Shown: piece after piece, positions 1 through 9,076 of the stretch
How the letters are laid out: every line of letters starts with the position of its first letter
Numbering within the stretch: position 1 is the stretch's first letter
DNA from: Allobacillus halotolerans
GTDB taxonomy: Bacteria > Bacillota > Bacilli > Bacillales > Alkalibacillaceae
Direction: 5' to 3' (one strand)
Length of the DNA: 64,000 bases
Assembly (NCBI RefSeq): GCF_028743495.1
Contig: NZ_CP117968.1
Position numbers and translations under genes: made by a program
The notes under the pieces: generated by a model
What the model saw: only the letters and a program-made list of their open reading frames with translations
Database searches by the model: none
Told to the model about the DNA's origin: nothing

Positions 1-78
1 ACGATCCCGACGGCAGATCGATTAGAAGGATTACAAGCATTCAAAGAAAAACGAAAACCACAGTATCAAGGGAAATAG
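1..78 (+). CDS. Enoyl-CoA hydratase/isomerase family protein, C-terminal end (partial)
   Basis: Only the last 25 codons and the stop are in the window; the gene starts upstream. The tail reads LEGLQAFKEKRKPQYQGK, the usual C-terminus of crotonase-family proteins (ExxxAFxEKRxPxFxG). It lies 30 bases ahead of an acyl-CoA carboxylase beta subunit on the same strand. That arrangement matches the B. subtilis yngF-yngE pair of leucine degradation, where this gene would be a methylglutaconyl-CoA hydratase. The family call is firm; the substrate is inferred from context. Confidence 0.75.
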   Translation, partial: TIPTADRLEGLQAFKEKRKPQYQGK

Positions 79-108
79 GTTGCAAAGAGACAGAAAGGGT
101 GTAACGAC

Positions 109-1635
109 ATGACGACAGAAAATCATGAAGAATTACGTCGGAATATTGAGTCCGGCGGTGCGGAAAAATATCATGAAAAAAATAAAGAAAAAGGGAAAAT
201 GTTTGTCCGTGATCGATTAAAAGAACTGCTGGATGACGATCTTGATGTTGAAGATGCCTTTTTTGCCAACTGTATGGACGGATCACTTCCGGCAGATGGT
301 GTTGTCACTGGCATTGGAAAAGTGAATGGCCAACGTGTCTGTATCATGGCGAATGATTCAACAGTAAAAGCAGGATCTTGGGGAAAACGCACAGTCGAAA
401 AGATTCTTAGAATTCAAGAAACCGCGATGAAATTAGAGCTGCCTATGCTTTATTTAGTCGATTCGGCAGGTGCTCGTATTACTGACCAAATCGACATGTT
501 TCCAAATAGAAGGGGAGCAGGACGAATTTTTTACAATCAAGTGAAACTTTCTGGAAGAGTGCCACAGGTTTGTTTATTATTCGGTCCATCTGCTGCAGGC
601 GGCGCCTACATACCGGCGTTTTGCGATGTTGTTATTATGGTTGATGGCAATGCTTCCATGTATCTCGGTTCACCAAGAATGGCAGAAAAGGTCATTGGTG
701 AAAAAGTAAGCCTCGAGGAAATGGGCGGAGCTAAAATGCACACATCCGTTTCTGGTGTAGGTGATGTGTTAGTAAAAGACGAGTCTGAAGCAATTGCATA
801 TACACAAAAGTATTTAACGTATTTTCCTGAGAACTTTAGAAGCAAACCACCAGTAGCTGAAACCAAATCTCCGGCTTCATTCGAAAAGACCATCAGTGAA
901 ATAATTCCCGAAAACCAAAACGCTCCGTTTGATATGCATCAATTAATCAAACGTTTGATTGACGCAGATAGTTTTTGTGAAATAAAGAAAAACTTCGCCA
1001 AGGAGTTAATTACCGGTCTTGCTCGAATTGATGGAAAAGCCGTTGGAATCATCGCCAATCAACCACGAATGAAAGGTGGCGTATTATTCCATGATTCCGC
1101 CGATAAAGCAGCAAAGTTCATTCAATTATGCGATGCATTTAATATACCGCTAGTGTTCTTAGCTGACATTCCAGGCTTTATGATTGGAACACGTGTTGAG
1201 CAGGCTGGAATCATTCGACATGGAGCAAAAATGATTTCTGCAATGAGTGAAGCAACCGTACCGAAAATCTCTGTTGTTGTTCGCAAAGCTTACGGTGCAG
1301 GACTTTACGCTATGGCTGGACCAGCGTTTGAACCGGATGTAACGATTGCCTTACCAACAGCCCAAATTGCCGTCATGGGACCAGAGGCTGCAGTAAATGC
1401 TGTATATGCGAATAAGATTGCCGAACTTCCAGAAGAAGAGCGACCAGCATTCATCCAAGAAAAACATAAGGAATACCAAGAGAATATCGATATATATCGA
1501 TTAGCTTCTGAAATGGTTATTGATGATATTGTCGAACCGGACAATCTAAGAAAAGCGTTAGAACTTCGGTTAGATGCCTATCAATCTAAAAATCTTCACT
1601 TTACCGAAAGAAAACATGGTGTTTATCCAGTTTAA
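109..1635 (+). CDS. Acyl-CoA carboxylase beta (carboxyltransferase) subunit, probably methylcrotonyl-CoA carboxylase
   Basis: Carboxyltransferase half of a biotin-dependent acyl-CoA carboxylase. It moves CO2 from biotin to an acyl-CoA such as 3-methylcrotonyl-CoA or propionyl-CoA in the cytoplasm. The 508 residues match the family length and hold two crotonase-like lobes. DSAGAR at about 118-123 and GPSAAGGAYIPA at about 159-170 form the N-lobe acyl-CoA/oxyanion site; RKAYGAGLYAMAG at about 389-401 is the C-lobe biotin-side motif. ATG at 109 follows an AGAAAGGG ribosome site. The preceding crotonase-family tail suggests a YngE-like methylcrotonyl-CoA enzyme of leucine breakdown, but propionyl-CoA cannot be excluded. 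The biotin carboxylase subunit is not in the window. Confidence 0.93.
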   Translation: MTTENHEELRRNIESGGAEKYHEKNKEKGKMFVRDRLKELLDDDLDVEDAFFANCMDGSLPADGVVTGIGKVNGQRVCIMANDSTVKAGSWGKRTVEKILRIQETAMKLELPMLYLVDSAGARITDQIDMFPNRRGAGRIFYNQVKLSGRVPQVCLLFGPSAAGGAYIPAFCDVVIMVDGNASMYLGSPRMAEKVIGEKVSLEEMGGAKMHTSVSGVGDVLVKDESEAIAYTQKYLTYFPENFRSKPPVAETKSPASFEKTISEIIPENQNAPFDMHQLIKRLIDADSFCEIKKNFAKELITGLARIDGKAVGIIANQPRMKGGVLFHDSADKAAKFIQLCDAFNIPLVFLADIPGFMIGTRVEQAGIIRHGAKMISAMSEATVPKISVVVRKAYGAGLYAMAGPAFEPDVTIALPTAQIAVMGPEAAVNAVYANKIAELPEEERPAFIQEKHKEYQENIDIYRLASEMVIDDIVEPDNLRKALELRLDAYQSKNLHFTERKHGVYPV

Positions 1636-1651
1636 TATTTCATAGTAATAG

Positions 1652-1687
1652 AACCAGCAGCTGATGACAAACGGCTGCTGGTTTTTC
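1652..1687 (+). terminator. Rho-independent terminator of the acyl-CoA carboxylase gene
   Basis: Perfect 10-bp stem AACCAGCAGC / GCTGCTGGTT with a 12-base loop, followed by TTT. It sits 16 bases after the carboxylase stop. Confidence 0.88.
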
Positions 1688-1705
1688 ACTTAGGAGGAGA
1701 TTTAT

Positions 1706-3352
1706 ATGAAGTTTGATGCAATTGTTATTGGAGCAGGGTTGTCTGGGTTAGTAGCGACGGCCGAGATTGCTGACAGAGGAAAGAAAGTATTGTTATTGGA
1801 CCAAGAACCAGAAAGTTCTTTCGGTGGCCAAGCTTGGTGGTCTTTTGGCGGACTATTTTTGATTGATTCACCGGAACAGAGACGAATGGGAATTCGTGAC
1901 TCGTATGAATTGGCTAGGCAGGATTGGTTCGGTTCAGCGAACTTTGATCGTGATGAAGAAGATTATTGGGGGAAAAAATGGGCAGAAGCGTACTTGGATT
2001 TTGCTGCGGGTGAAAAACGCTCATGGTTACGTAAGATGGGTATCAAATTCTTTCCGGTCATCGGCTGGGCTGAACGAGGTGGTGGATTAGCGGACGGACA
2101 CGGGAATTCAGTTCCTCGTTTTCACATTACATGGGGAACAGGCCCTGGAGTAGTTGCACCATTTGATAAACGTGTTCGAGAACACATTCAAAAAGGAAAC
2201 GTTACATATAAGCCACGTCACCAAGTTGATGATTTAATTGTTCAAAACAACGAAGTTACTGGTGTATCAGGTACCATTTTAATCGATGATCCAGTTGAAC
2301 GAGGAGAGAAAAGTTCAAGAGATAAAGCAGGCGAGTTTCAATATCAAGGCGATTCAGTGGTCGTTGCGAGCGGGGGAGTAGGAGCGAATTTTGATTTGAT
2401 TCGTCAGAATTGGCCAAAGCGACTGGGTAATCCGCCGAAGAGCATGCTTTCAGGTGTTCCCGATTATGTCGATGGCAGAATGATCGAAATAACGGAGAAA
2501 GCAGGTGCACGAATCGTTAACCGTGACCGCATGTGGCATTATACAGAAGGGATAAAAAATTGGAATCCCGTCTGGTCTGCACATGGCATTCGCATATTAC
2601 CTGGACCCTCATCCATTTGGTTAGATGCTGAAGGAAATCGATTCGAGGCTCCAAATTATCCAGGGTTTGATACGTTAAGTACACTTGAAGCTATCATGAA
2701 AACAGGCTATGATTATTCTTGGTTTATTTTAACGCAGAGTATTATCGAGAAAGAATTCGCATTATCCGGTTCGGAACAAAACCCGGATTTAACCGGTAAA
2801 AGCATTAAGCAACTGTTAAAGCGTTTGGGTTCTGGTGCTCCAGAGCCTGTAGAAGCGTTTAAAAAACACGGTGAAGACTTCATTGTTGAAGATGACTTAG
2901 AAACTTTAGTGGACAAAATGAACGCATTGAGTGGAGAGGAATTACTCGATTATGAGAAAGTTAAGCACCAGTTGGTAGCAAGGGATCGACAAATCGATCA
3001 TAAATTTACGAAAGATCTTCAAGTAGCTGCTCTTAGAGGTTCTCGATTTTTTCGTGGAGACCGGATCATCCGGACAGCAAAACCACATAAAATTTTAGAT
3101 CCTAAAAATGGTCCCTTGATTGCTGTCCGATTAAATATTCTGAGCCGGAAAACTCTGGGCGGATTGCAAACTGATTTATCAGGACGTGTTTTGGGTGAAG
3201 ATGGTAATTCATTGAAAGGCTTGTATGCTGCTGGAGAAGCTAGCGGGTTTGGTGGAGGAGGGATCCATGGCTACCGAGCACTCGAAGGAACCTTTCTGGG
3301 TGGCTGTTTATTCACTGGTAAAGTCGCAGGCACTACAATTGGGAACTTCTAG
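1706..3352 (+). CDS. FAD-binding dehydrogenase (fumarate reductase / ketosteroid dehydrogenase-like flavoprotein)
   Basis: A 548-residue soluble flavoprotein. The N-terminus carries the dinucleotide-binding motif VIGAGLSGLVA (about residues 7-17) followed by an acidic strand end (LLLD). The C-terminus has the second FAD signature AAGEASGFGGGGIHG (about 509-523). The layout is that of the FAD-binding_2 family, whose members desaturate or reduce organic acids, steroids or aromatic acids; the substrate cannot be read from sequence. An AGGAGGAG ribosome site lies 8 bases before ATG. It is flanked by a terminator upstream and a repeat region downstream, so it is probably a single-gene unit. Confidence 0.85.
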   Translation: MKFDAIVIGAGLSGLVATAEIADRGKKVLLLDQEPESSFGGQAWWSFGGLFLIDSPEQRRMGIRDSYELARQDWFGSANFDRDEEDYWGKKWAEAYLDFAAGEKRSWLRKMGIKFFPVIGWAERGGGLADGHGNSVPRFHITWGTGPGVVAPFDKRVREHIQKGNVTYKPRHQVDDLIVQNNEVTGVSGTILIDDPVERGEKSSRDKAGEFQYQGDSVVVASGGVGANFDLIRQNWPKRLGNPPKSMLSGVPDYVDGRMIEITEKAGARIVNRDRMWHYTEGIKNWNPVWSAHGIRILPGPSSIWLDAEGNRFEAPNYPGFDTLSTLEAIMKTGYDYSWFILTQSIIEKEFALSGSEQNPDLTGKSIKQLLKRLGSGAPEPVEAFKKHGEDFIVEDDLETLVDKMNALSGEELLDYEKVKHQLVARDRQIDHKFTKDLQVAALRGSRFFRGDRIIRTAKPHKILDPKNGPLIAVRLNILSRKTLGGLQTDLSGRVLGEDGNSLKGLYAAGEASGFGGGGIHGYRALEGTFLGGCLFTGKVAGTTIGNF

Positions 3353-3375
3353 AAATCTAGATTATCATAAACTTA

Positions 3376-3450
3376 TTATGTTAACCGAATAGTTGAGTAT
3401 AATTTTATTATGTAAACTGAACAGGTGACCATATTACTCTTATGTAAACT
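3376..3450 (+). repeat. Three XerD-arm-like half-sites at 32-bp spacing
   Basis: TTATGTTAACC at 3376, TTATGTAAACT at 3408 and TTATGTAAACT at 3440. The starts are exactly 32 bases apart and the sequence between them is not conserved. The last two copies are identical to the XerD-side arm of the dif site at 9257-9267; the first differs at two of eleven positions. No good XerC arm precedes them, so these are half-sites rather than complete dif sites. The stretch lies between two + strand genes and has no coding potential. Confidence 0.65.
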
Positions 3451-3531
3451 AGGTTCGTGATAATTTGGCGTTTTTAATATTCCTCGATATAATAGAGCTA
3501 GCATTTTGATAAATAGAAAAGAGTGACTGAC

Positions 3532-4311
3532 ATGAAAGATCAAAAAGTTATTTTTATCGATATCGACGGAACGATCCTGAATTCGGATAAAGAAATACCT
3601 CAATCTACAAAGGAAGCCATTCAAGAAGCTAAACGCCAAGGTCATCATGTTATTATAGCGACTGGGCGGGCACCTTTTATGTTTACAGATTTACTGAAAG
3701 AGCTTGCTCTAGATTCGTTCGTGAGCTATAACGGTCAATTTGTTGTTCTAAACGGAGAAGTAATTTTTACAAATCCTTTAAATATTGATTCATTAATTGA
3801 GTTAACAAATGATGCACTTCACCATAATCATCCTGTTGTATTTATGGACCATGAGGATATGAAAGCAAATGTACCTGAACATCCTTTTATCGAAGAGAGT
3901 ATAATGACGTTAAAAATCAATCATTTTCCTACCCATGATCCGTACTACTATAAAGGTAGGGATTTATATCAAACATTATTGTTCTGTGAAGAAGGGGAAG
4001 AAGCGAGATACGAAGAAAAATTCACAGACTTTGATTTTATTCGTTGGCACCCATTGTCCGTGGATGTCTTGCCAAAAGGCGGATCCAAATCGCTTGGTAT
4101 TCAAAAAATGTTAAGTCACCTAGATGTACCGAGTGAAAACATTTATGCCTTTGGTGATGGGCTGAATGATATTGAAATGTTAACGGACGTGGAACATGGT
4201 GTGGCTATGGGGAATGCATTAACAGAGGTTAAAGCCGCTGCGCGACATGTGACACACTCAGTCGATGATGATGGCATTTATCATGGTATGAAAAACTTAG
4301 GTATTATCTGA
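3532..4311 (+). CDS. Cof-type HAD-superfamily phosphatase
   Basis: Cytoplasmic HAD hydrolase of the Cof (IIB) subfamily, which dephosphorylates sugar phosphates, nucleotides or flavin phosphates. DIDGT with nucleophile Asp10 and acid/base Asp12 opens the protein. Motif II is ATGR after the first helix, and motif IV is GDGLND at about 208-213. A cap domain lies between. The 259-residue length is typical. A GTG three codons earlier is open, but ATG at 3532 has the better-spaced purine-rich site. A terminator follows at once, so it is probably transcribed alone. The substrate is unknown. Confidence 0.88.
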   Translation: MKDQKVIFIDIDGTILNSDKEIPQSTKEAIQEAKRQGHHVIIATGRAPFMFTDLLKELALDSFVSYNGQFVVLNGEVIFTNPLNIDSLIELTNDALHHNHPVVFMDHEDMKANVPEHPFIEESIMTLKINHFPTHDPYYYKGRDLYQTLLFCEEGEEARYEEKFTDFDFIRWHPLSVDVLPKGGSKSLGIQKMLSHLDVPSENIYAFGDGLNDIEMLTDVEHGVAMGNALTEVKAAARHVTHSVDDDGIYHGMKNLGII

Positions 4312-4315
4312 ATCG

Positions 4316-4347
4316 AAAGCTTGGTGGAATATCACCAAGCTTTTTTG
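4316..4347 (+). terminator. Rho-independent terminator of the Cof-type phosphatase
   Basis: Eleven-base stem AAAGCTTGGTG / CACCAAGCTTT with a 6-base loop, then a T run, directly after the stop codon. Confidence 0.92.
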
Positions 4348-4414
4348 TTGATTGGTTTATAACTTGGCTTTGTTAAAGTTCGCTGTTGATGATTAAGTAT
4401 TGATTTCTCCCTGA

Positions 4415-4525
4415 TTTATCGACGGCTTCGCACGGTTTTTCGATGGCTTTGTCCAATTTATCGACGGCTTCACTCGGTTTTTCGATGGCTTCGTTCAGTT
4501 TTTCGACGGCTTCACATGGTTTATC
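4415..4525. repeat. 21-bp tandem repeat array A (five units plus a partial sixth)
   Basis: Units start at 4415, 4436, 4457, 4478 and 4499, each exactly 21 bases, with a decayed sixth from 4520. The conserved 15-base core is TTTWTCGAYGGCTTC and the last six bases vary. The array occupies the 447-base gap between the Cof-type phosphatase and the zinc peptidase. From 4526 to about 4730 I see no gene, hairpin or further repeat. A 78-codon reading frame across the array is a by-product of the 7-codon period and lacks a ribosome site. Confidence 0.88.
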
Positions 4526-4758
4526 GGCAGAACGATGTTACCCCATGGGACGTGTGGTTTTATCGGAAAATCTTTCATTTTGCCCGCTAGATATCGTCAC
4601 CGATGTGATTCAAATTCAACTACTCAGCTCTATATTATTTGAAAACCAACACAAATCTTTAACAGAGCCTATAACTTAACCAGCGAGTTGTTGAGGAATA
4701 TCTATTTACAGAAAGGGGAAGTGAATAAATAGAACATAGCAAGGTGAGGGATTCACAT

Positions 4759-5613
4759 ATGAAATGGCGAGGAAGGAAAAAGAGTAGCAACGTAGAAGAT
4801 CGTCGTGGGAAAAGTATATCTGGTAAGGGAATTGCCGGACTTGGTGGAGTCGGAATCATTATTATGGTGGCAATTGCACTGATTACCGGAAATCCGACAA
4901 TGATTTTAGAGCAATTACTCGGCATCCAAGGGGAACAACAATCTACGACAGCTCCTTATACAGAAACAGAAGAAGATCAGGAACTTGCAGATTTTGTTTC
5001 GGTGGTGTTAAACGATACAGAAGCAGTCTGGTCTGAACGATTCGAAGAAAATGGCATGACTTATAAGGAGCCGACATTAGTACTGTATACGGACGCAGTT
5101 CAAACAGCCTGTGGATTTTCGAGCTCTGCAGTAGGTCCTTTTTATTGTCCTGGCGATCAAAAGTTATATATTGATTTAAGCTTCTATAACCAGTTGAAAA
5201 CGGAATTCAACGCATCAGGTGATTTTGCGATGGCATATGTCATTGCGCATGAGGTGGGTCATCATGTACAAACATTGCTTGGTAAAAGTAAGCAATTAAA
5301 TCAATTGCGACAGGAACTTAGTCAAAATGAATTCAATGAGTATTCCGTTCGTTTTGAATTGCAAGCGGATTATTACGCTGGGGTTTGGGCGCATCACGTT
5401 GAAGATTTAGGTTATTTGGAACAGGGTGATATCGAAGAGGCATTAAACGCAGCTACTGCTGTTGGAGATGACACCATTCAAAAAAGGACCCAAGGGTATG
5501 TCGTCCCCGATAGTTTCACACACGGAACAGCCGAACAACGGCGTACATGGTTTCAAGAAGGTTATGAAAAAGGTACGATCGAGGGCGGACAACCATTGGA
5601 TTTAGACCAATAA
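4759..5613 (+). CDS. Neutral zinc metallopeptidase (YpfJ family), membrane-anchored
   Basis: A 284-residue protein of the putative neutral zinc metallopeptidase family (PF04228 type). A basic, Gly-rich N-terminus is followed by one hydrophobic segment (GVGIIIMVAIALITG, about residues 30-45), so the catalytic part is probably outside the cell. The zinc motif HEVGHH is at 164-169; a downstream ELQADYYAG supplies the likely third ligand, as in YpfJ/HtpX-like gluzincins. AAGGTGAGG ends 9 bases before ATG at 4759, preferred over the GTG at 4744, which overlaps that site. No substrate is known for the family. Confidence 0.88.
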   Translation: MKWRGRKKSSNVEDRRGKSISGKGIAGLGGVGIIIMVAIALITGNPTMILEQLLGIQGEQQSTTAPYTETEEDQELADFVSVVLNDTEAVWSERFEENGMTYKEPTLVLYTDAVQTACGFSSSAVGPFYCPGDQKLYIDLSFYNQLKTEFNASGDFAMAYVIAHEVGHHVQTLLGKSKQLNQLRQELSQNEFNEYSVRFELQADYYAGVWAHHVEDLGYLEQGDIEEALNAATAVGDDTIQKRTQGYVVPDSFTHGTAEQRRTWFQEGYEKGTIEGGQPLDLDQ

Positions 5614-5624
5614 ATAGTTTTTAA

Positions 5625-6683
5625 TTATAAGCTCATTCCATATTTATTTAAAAGATCAATGATTCCGTAACGTGTGTTCTTATCTCTACCTGTCACGGTG
5701 TTAGCTGTCACTAATGAATTTAAAATAGCCTCTTCAGTTGCTTCACCAGCAGCTCTGAAAGCATCTTCAAGCAATTCTTCATGAATAAAGGAAAAGGCTA
5801 ACGGTTCAGGAACCGGTGAATGTGGGATTTTTGTTGCTGTTGAAAAACCAATCGCGATATCACCACTCCCGTGTCCGATGATTGAGCCTGTTCTAGAGAG
5901 ACCCGTAACTGTTCGCTTCAAAATGCGCTTCAGCTGTCGGTCGAATACTGGAAGGTCGGTTGCTAAAATAATCATGATTGAGCCTTTATCAGGTGATTTT
6001 GAATCATTTAAATGTTTGTCTAGTTCCATGCCAATCGCTCGACCATCCATCGTTAAATCACCTAGATTGCCAAAATTGGATAAAACTAAGACACCTAATG
6101 TATATTGTTTTTCCCCAATAGTCATCAGTCTTGACGCAGAGCCAATACCGCCTTTTAAGGAATAACAAACCATTCCTCTACCAGCACCGACCGCACCTTC
6201 TTCAAAGTGATCAGTTGCATTGTCAATGGCTGCCAAAACATGTTGCTTCGATATCGCTTTCTGTCGGATATCATTTAAAATCATATCATTACATTCACCG
6301 ACAATAGGATTGATCGTACCAGTTGTTCGGCCAATTTCAGGATTGGACTCAAGCATATAATCGACCAGGTGGTTCGCAGTTATTCCGGCACTTAATGTGT
6401 TTGTCAGTAAGATCGGTGTTTCGATTGTGCCAAGTTCATCCAACTGGGTAAGTCCAATTGTTTTTCCGAATCCGTTGATAACATGAGAAGCACCTATGAC
6501 TTTTTCTTTAAATAGATTTCCAGAATGGGGCAGGATGGACGTCACCCCTGTTTGAATAGCTCCTTCTCTGATTGTCGAATGACCTACTTGTACGCCTTTC
6601 ACGTCTGTTATCGCATTCTTTTTTCCTGGTTGCAGCTGTCCAATTTTTATCTCATAATCTCTTAATCGATACTGTTTTTTCAT
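5625..6683 (-). CDS. P1 family (S58, DmpA-like) aminopeptidase
   Basis: Self-cleaving N-terminal-nucleophile hydrolase of the DmpA/BapA family, which removes N-terminal residues from small or beta-amino-acid peptides. Family marks are ITDVKGVQVGH near the N-terminus, a Gly-rich block GAVGAGRGM, and HGSGDIAIGFST at about 268-279, the region that carries the autoprocessing Gly-Ser in relatives. The last 40 residues have the family ending TEEAILNSLVTANTVTGRD. ATG at 6683 has AGGTG six bases upstream and is preferred over GTG at 6692. No signal peptide is seen. It shares a convergent gap with the zinc peptidase. Confidence 0.87.
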   Translation of the reverse strand: MKKQYRLRDYEIKIGQLQPGKKNAITDVKGVQVGHSTIREGAIQTGVTSILPHSGNLFKEKVIGASHVINGFGKTIGLTQLDELGTIETPILLTNTLSAGITANHLVDYMLESNPEIGRTTGTINPIVGECNDMILNDIRQKAISKQHVLAAIDNATDHFEEGAVGAGRGMVCYSLKGGIGSASRLMTIGEKQYTLGVLVLSNFGNLGDLTMDGRAIGMELDKHLNDSKSPDKGSIMIILATDLPVFDRQLKRILKRTVTGLSRTGSIIGHGSGDIAIGFSTATKIPHSPVPEPLAFSFIHEELLEDAFRAAGEATEEAILNSLVTANTVTGRDKNTRYGIIDLLNKYGMSL

Positions 6684-6699
6684 TTTAATCACCTACATT

Positions 6700-6727
6700 G
6701 GAAAAGCCCACGTAAAGTGGGCTTTGA
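6700..6727 (-). terminator. Terminator of the acyl-CoA synthetase gene
   Basis: Perfect 9-bp stem AAAGCCCAC / GTGGGCTTT with a 5-base loop, four bases past the synthetase stop. The arms end in A and T runs. Confidence 0.88.
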
Positions 6728-6730
6728 CTA

Positions 6731-8674
6731 TTATTTTACTGTATTTAGTCTTTTAATATAATCCACTGATTCGGGGTTCTCCAAAGCAGACAAGTCACCG
6801 GCATCTTCACCAAGATATGCCGTCCGAATGGCGCGGCGCATCACTTTCGCATTGCGCGTTTTTGGTAAATCCTCAACAATATATACTTCTCGAGGTGCAA
6901 TTGCTTTCCCTAATCGATGAATCGCATGGCTCGTTAACTCTTCAATCAATTCGCTTTCGGGTTTGCGATTTTCTTTTATAACGACGAAGGCAATAGGAGA
7001 TTCACCTTTGACTTCATGTGGAACTCCGATCACACCAGCTTCGACAACAGCTTCATGTTCTACATAAATGGACTCCAACTCAGCCGGTCCGATCCGTTTA
7101 CCAGCGACATTCAACGTATCATCTGACCGTCCAGTAATCGTATAAAAACCTTCCTCATCACAAATGACCCAATCACCATGACACCACGTATCCGGATAAC
7201 GGTTCCAATACGTTTTTTCATAGCGTTCATTATCTTGATAGAATCCTTTCGTCATGCCTACCCACGGTTGTTTAATGACTAATTCACCAACTTCATTTTT
7301 TACGGATTGGCCGTTTTCATCATAAATATCTACATCCATTCCAGGAACAGCAGCATTAAAAGCCACCGGAGCGATCGGTTTAACGAGCACATTTGTTAAG
7401 ATACCCCCAGAAATCTCCGTTCCTCCTGAGTAGTTGATAATCGGAACCTTGCGATTGAGAACCTTTTCAAATAGCCACATCCAAGGCTCGTCGTTCCAAG
7501 GTTCACCTGTCGATCCGACCATTTTCAACGTCGATAAATCATGCTTTGTCGCATACGATTCATCCATTGTCATTAACGTACGAATTAAAGTAGGGGAGAT
7601 TCCTAAATGAGTCACTTGATGCTTTTCAACTAACTCCCAAATCCGACTAGGTTCTGGATAGGTTGGCGTGCCTTCGAAAACAGTAATGGTCGCACCATTC
7701 ATTAATCCACCATAAACTAAGAAAGGCCCCATCATCCAGCCCATATCTGTATACCAGAAAATATTGTCTTGTTCAGTGACATCCATCATGACACCCGCAT
7801 CAAACGCTGCTTTAACTGGAAATCCATGATGTGTATGCAATGTCCCTTTTGGTTTACCCGTTGTACCAGAAGTGAAGATGATCATATAAGGGTCATCACC
7901 ATTTGTATGAACACTTTCGAAATGAGTATCTAACGTTTTTAATTGTTCCCAGTCAACATCTTTATCCGCATTCCATGAAACTTCTTCATTTGTTCGACGT
8001 ACGACAAACACCTTCTCGATGGAAGAGGAGTCGGCGACTGCTTGATCTGCTTCTTCCTTTAGATTGATTTGTTTGCCGCCACGATAAAAACCATCTGCTG
8101 TAATTAAATATCTGGCCTGAGCGGCATTGATTCTCGTAGCAATCGCTTCAGACTTATAACCGGAAAATGCTGGACAAAAGATAGCACCAATCTTTGAAAC
8201 CGCGAGCATCGCGATGACCGTTTCAGGAATCATCGGCATAAATATTGTAAACCGATCCCCAGATTTAGCTCCTTGAGCAACCAATCCGTTGGCAACTTGG
8301 TTTACTTGATCTTGAAGATCTTTATAAGTATACGTGATAACCTCTCCGTTATCGCCTTCCCAAATAATTGCTTGATTGTTTTGTGTTTCCACATCATTTG
8401 CGAAGCGATCAAGGGCATTATAAGCAACATTCATTTTACCGCCATCAAACCATTTGGGATATTTGTTACCGTTTTCAAGATTTAAGACACTTTGATATGG
8501 TTCAAACCATTGTAAGTTTAATTCGAGGTCAACTTCACCCCAAAATCGTCCGATGTCTTGTATGCTTTCCTGAAAGAATTCATCATAATTTTCGTGATTA
8601 AACCGTTGCATAAATTGATAAAGACGTGTGTTTTTTACATAATCTGAACTTGGATTCCAAACTGCTTTTGTCAC
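6731..8674 (-). CDS. AMP-forming acyl-CoA synthetase, acetyl-CoA synthetase-like
   Basis: ANL-superfamily enzyme of 647 residues. It activates a short carboxylic acid, probably acetate or a close homologue, to acyl-AMP and then acyl-CoA. The phosphate-binding loop TSGTTGKPKGT is at about 266-276, the GRSDDTLNVAGKRIGPAE hinge/CoA region follows, and the C-terminal catalytic lysine lies in KTRNAKVMRR (about 604-613). The usual SGK of acetyl-CoA synthetases is NAK here, leaving the lysine intact. The N-terminal NTRLYQFMQRFN and FWGEV region resembles the acetyl-CoA synthetase N-terminal domain. The start is GTG with AGGAGGGA six bases ahead. Exact chain length is not settled by sequence. Confidence 0.88.
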   Translation of the reverse strand: MTKAVWNPSSDYVKNTRLYQFMQRFNHENYDEFFQESIQDIGRFWGEVDLELNLQWFEPYQSVLNLENGNKYPKWFDGGKMNVAYNALDRFANDVETQNNQAIIWEGDNGEVITYTYKDLQDQVNQVANGLVAQGAKSGDRFTIFMPMIPETVIAMLAVSKIGAIFCPAFSGYKSEAIATRINAAQARYLITADGFYRGGKQINLKEEADQAVADSSSIEKVFVVRRTNEEVSWNADKDVDWEQLKTLDTHFESVHTNGDDPYMIIFTSGTTGKPKGTLHTHHGFPVKAAFDAGVMMDVTEQDNIFWYTDMGWMMGPFLVYGGLMNGATITVFEGTPTYPEPSRIWELVEKHQVTHLGISPTLIRTLMTMDESYATKHDLSTLKMVGSTGEPWNDEPWMWLFEKVLNRKVPIINYSGGTEISGGILTNVLVKPIAPVAFNAAVPGMDVDIYDENGQSVKNEVGELVIKQPWVGMTKGFYQDNERYEKTYWNRYPDTWCHGDWVICDEEGFYTITGRSDDTLNVAGKRIGPAELESIYVEHEAVVEAGVIGVPHEVKGESPIAFVVIKENRKPESELIEELTSHAIHRLGKAIAPREVYIVEDLPKTRNAKVMRRAIRTAYLGEDAGDLSALENPESVDYIKRLNTVK

Positions 8675-8776
8675 AAAATCCCTCCTGCATTCGGTGTAGA
8701 ATATTCTGAATATATGTTTATTATAACTTAGATGCGCATTGTTGAGAAGGAAAGACTTATCGAGAGGGGAGGGGAT

Positions 8777-8983
8777 TTATCCATAGAAACCAATTGCTTT
8801 TAATAAATATACGCCGGTAAAAACAACCAACAAAGATCCAACGGTGACTATAGACGTCATTTTCATTTCTTTTGTATCAAACCAAACGAGCAAACCAATG
8901 ATTAACGTAAATACAAGTCCGAAAATAATAGATGCAAAGGGTGTAGTCGGTGTGATAAAGTCAAACCAATTAATTGTCAACAT
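8777..8983 (-). CDS. Small two-helix membrane protein of unknown function
   Basis: A 68-residue protein with two clear transmembrane segments (about 17-38 and 43-64) separated by the short polar turn DTKEMKM. GAGGTG sits 5-6 bases before the ATG. It is the last gene before the dif region. I do not recognise the family. The ribosome site and uninterrupted hydrophobic design argue that it is real. Confidence 0.7.
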   Translation of the reverse strand: MLTINWFDFITPTTPFASIIFGLVFTLIIGLLVWFDTKEMKMTSIVTVGSLLVVFTGVYLLKAIGFYG

Positions 8984-9076
8984 AAAAACACCTCACTTAT
9001 CTGAATATTATTACTTATATATTTGCTGATTAATGAATATTTGTCAAATACGTATGAACGTCGGAAGGAATTTAAA

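Noticed and set aside
4443..4679. 78-codon open frame with heptad-like repeats across array A
   Set aside because: The seven-residue period simply reflects the 21-bp DNA repeat; it has no ribosome site and the frame continues into unrelated sequence.
8690..8712. AGAATATTCT palindrome upstream of the acyl-CoA synthetase as an operator
   Set aside because: A 10-bp AT-rich palindrome is expected by chance and matches no regulator I know.
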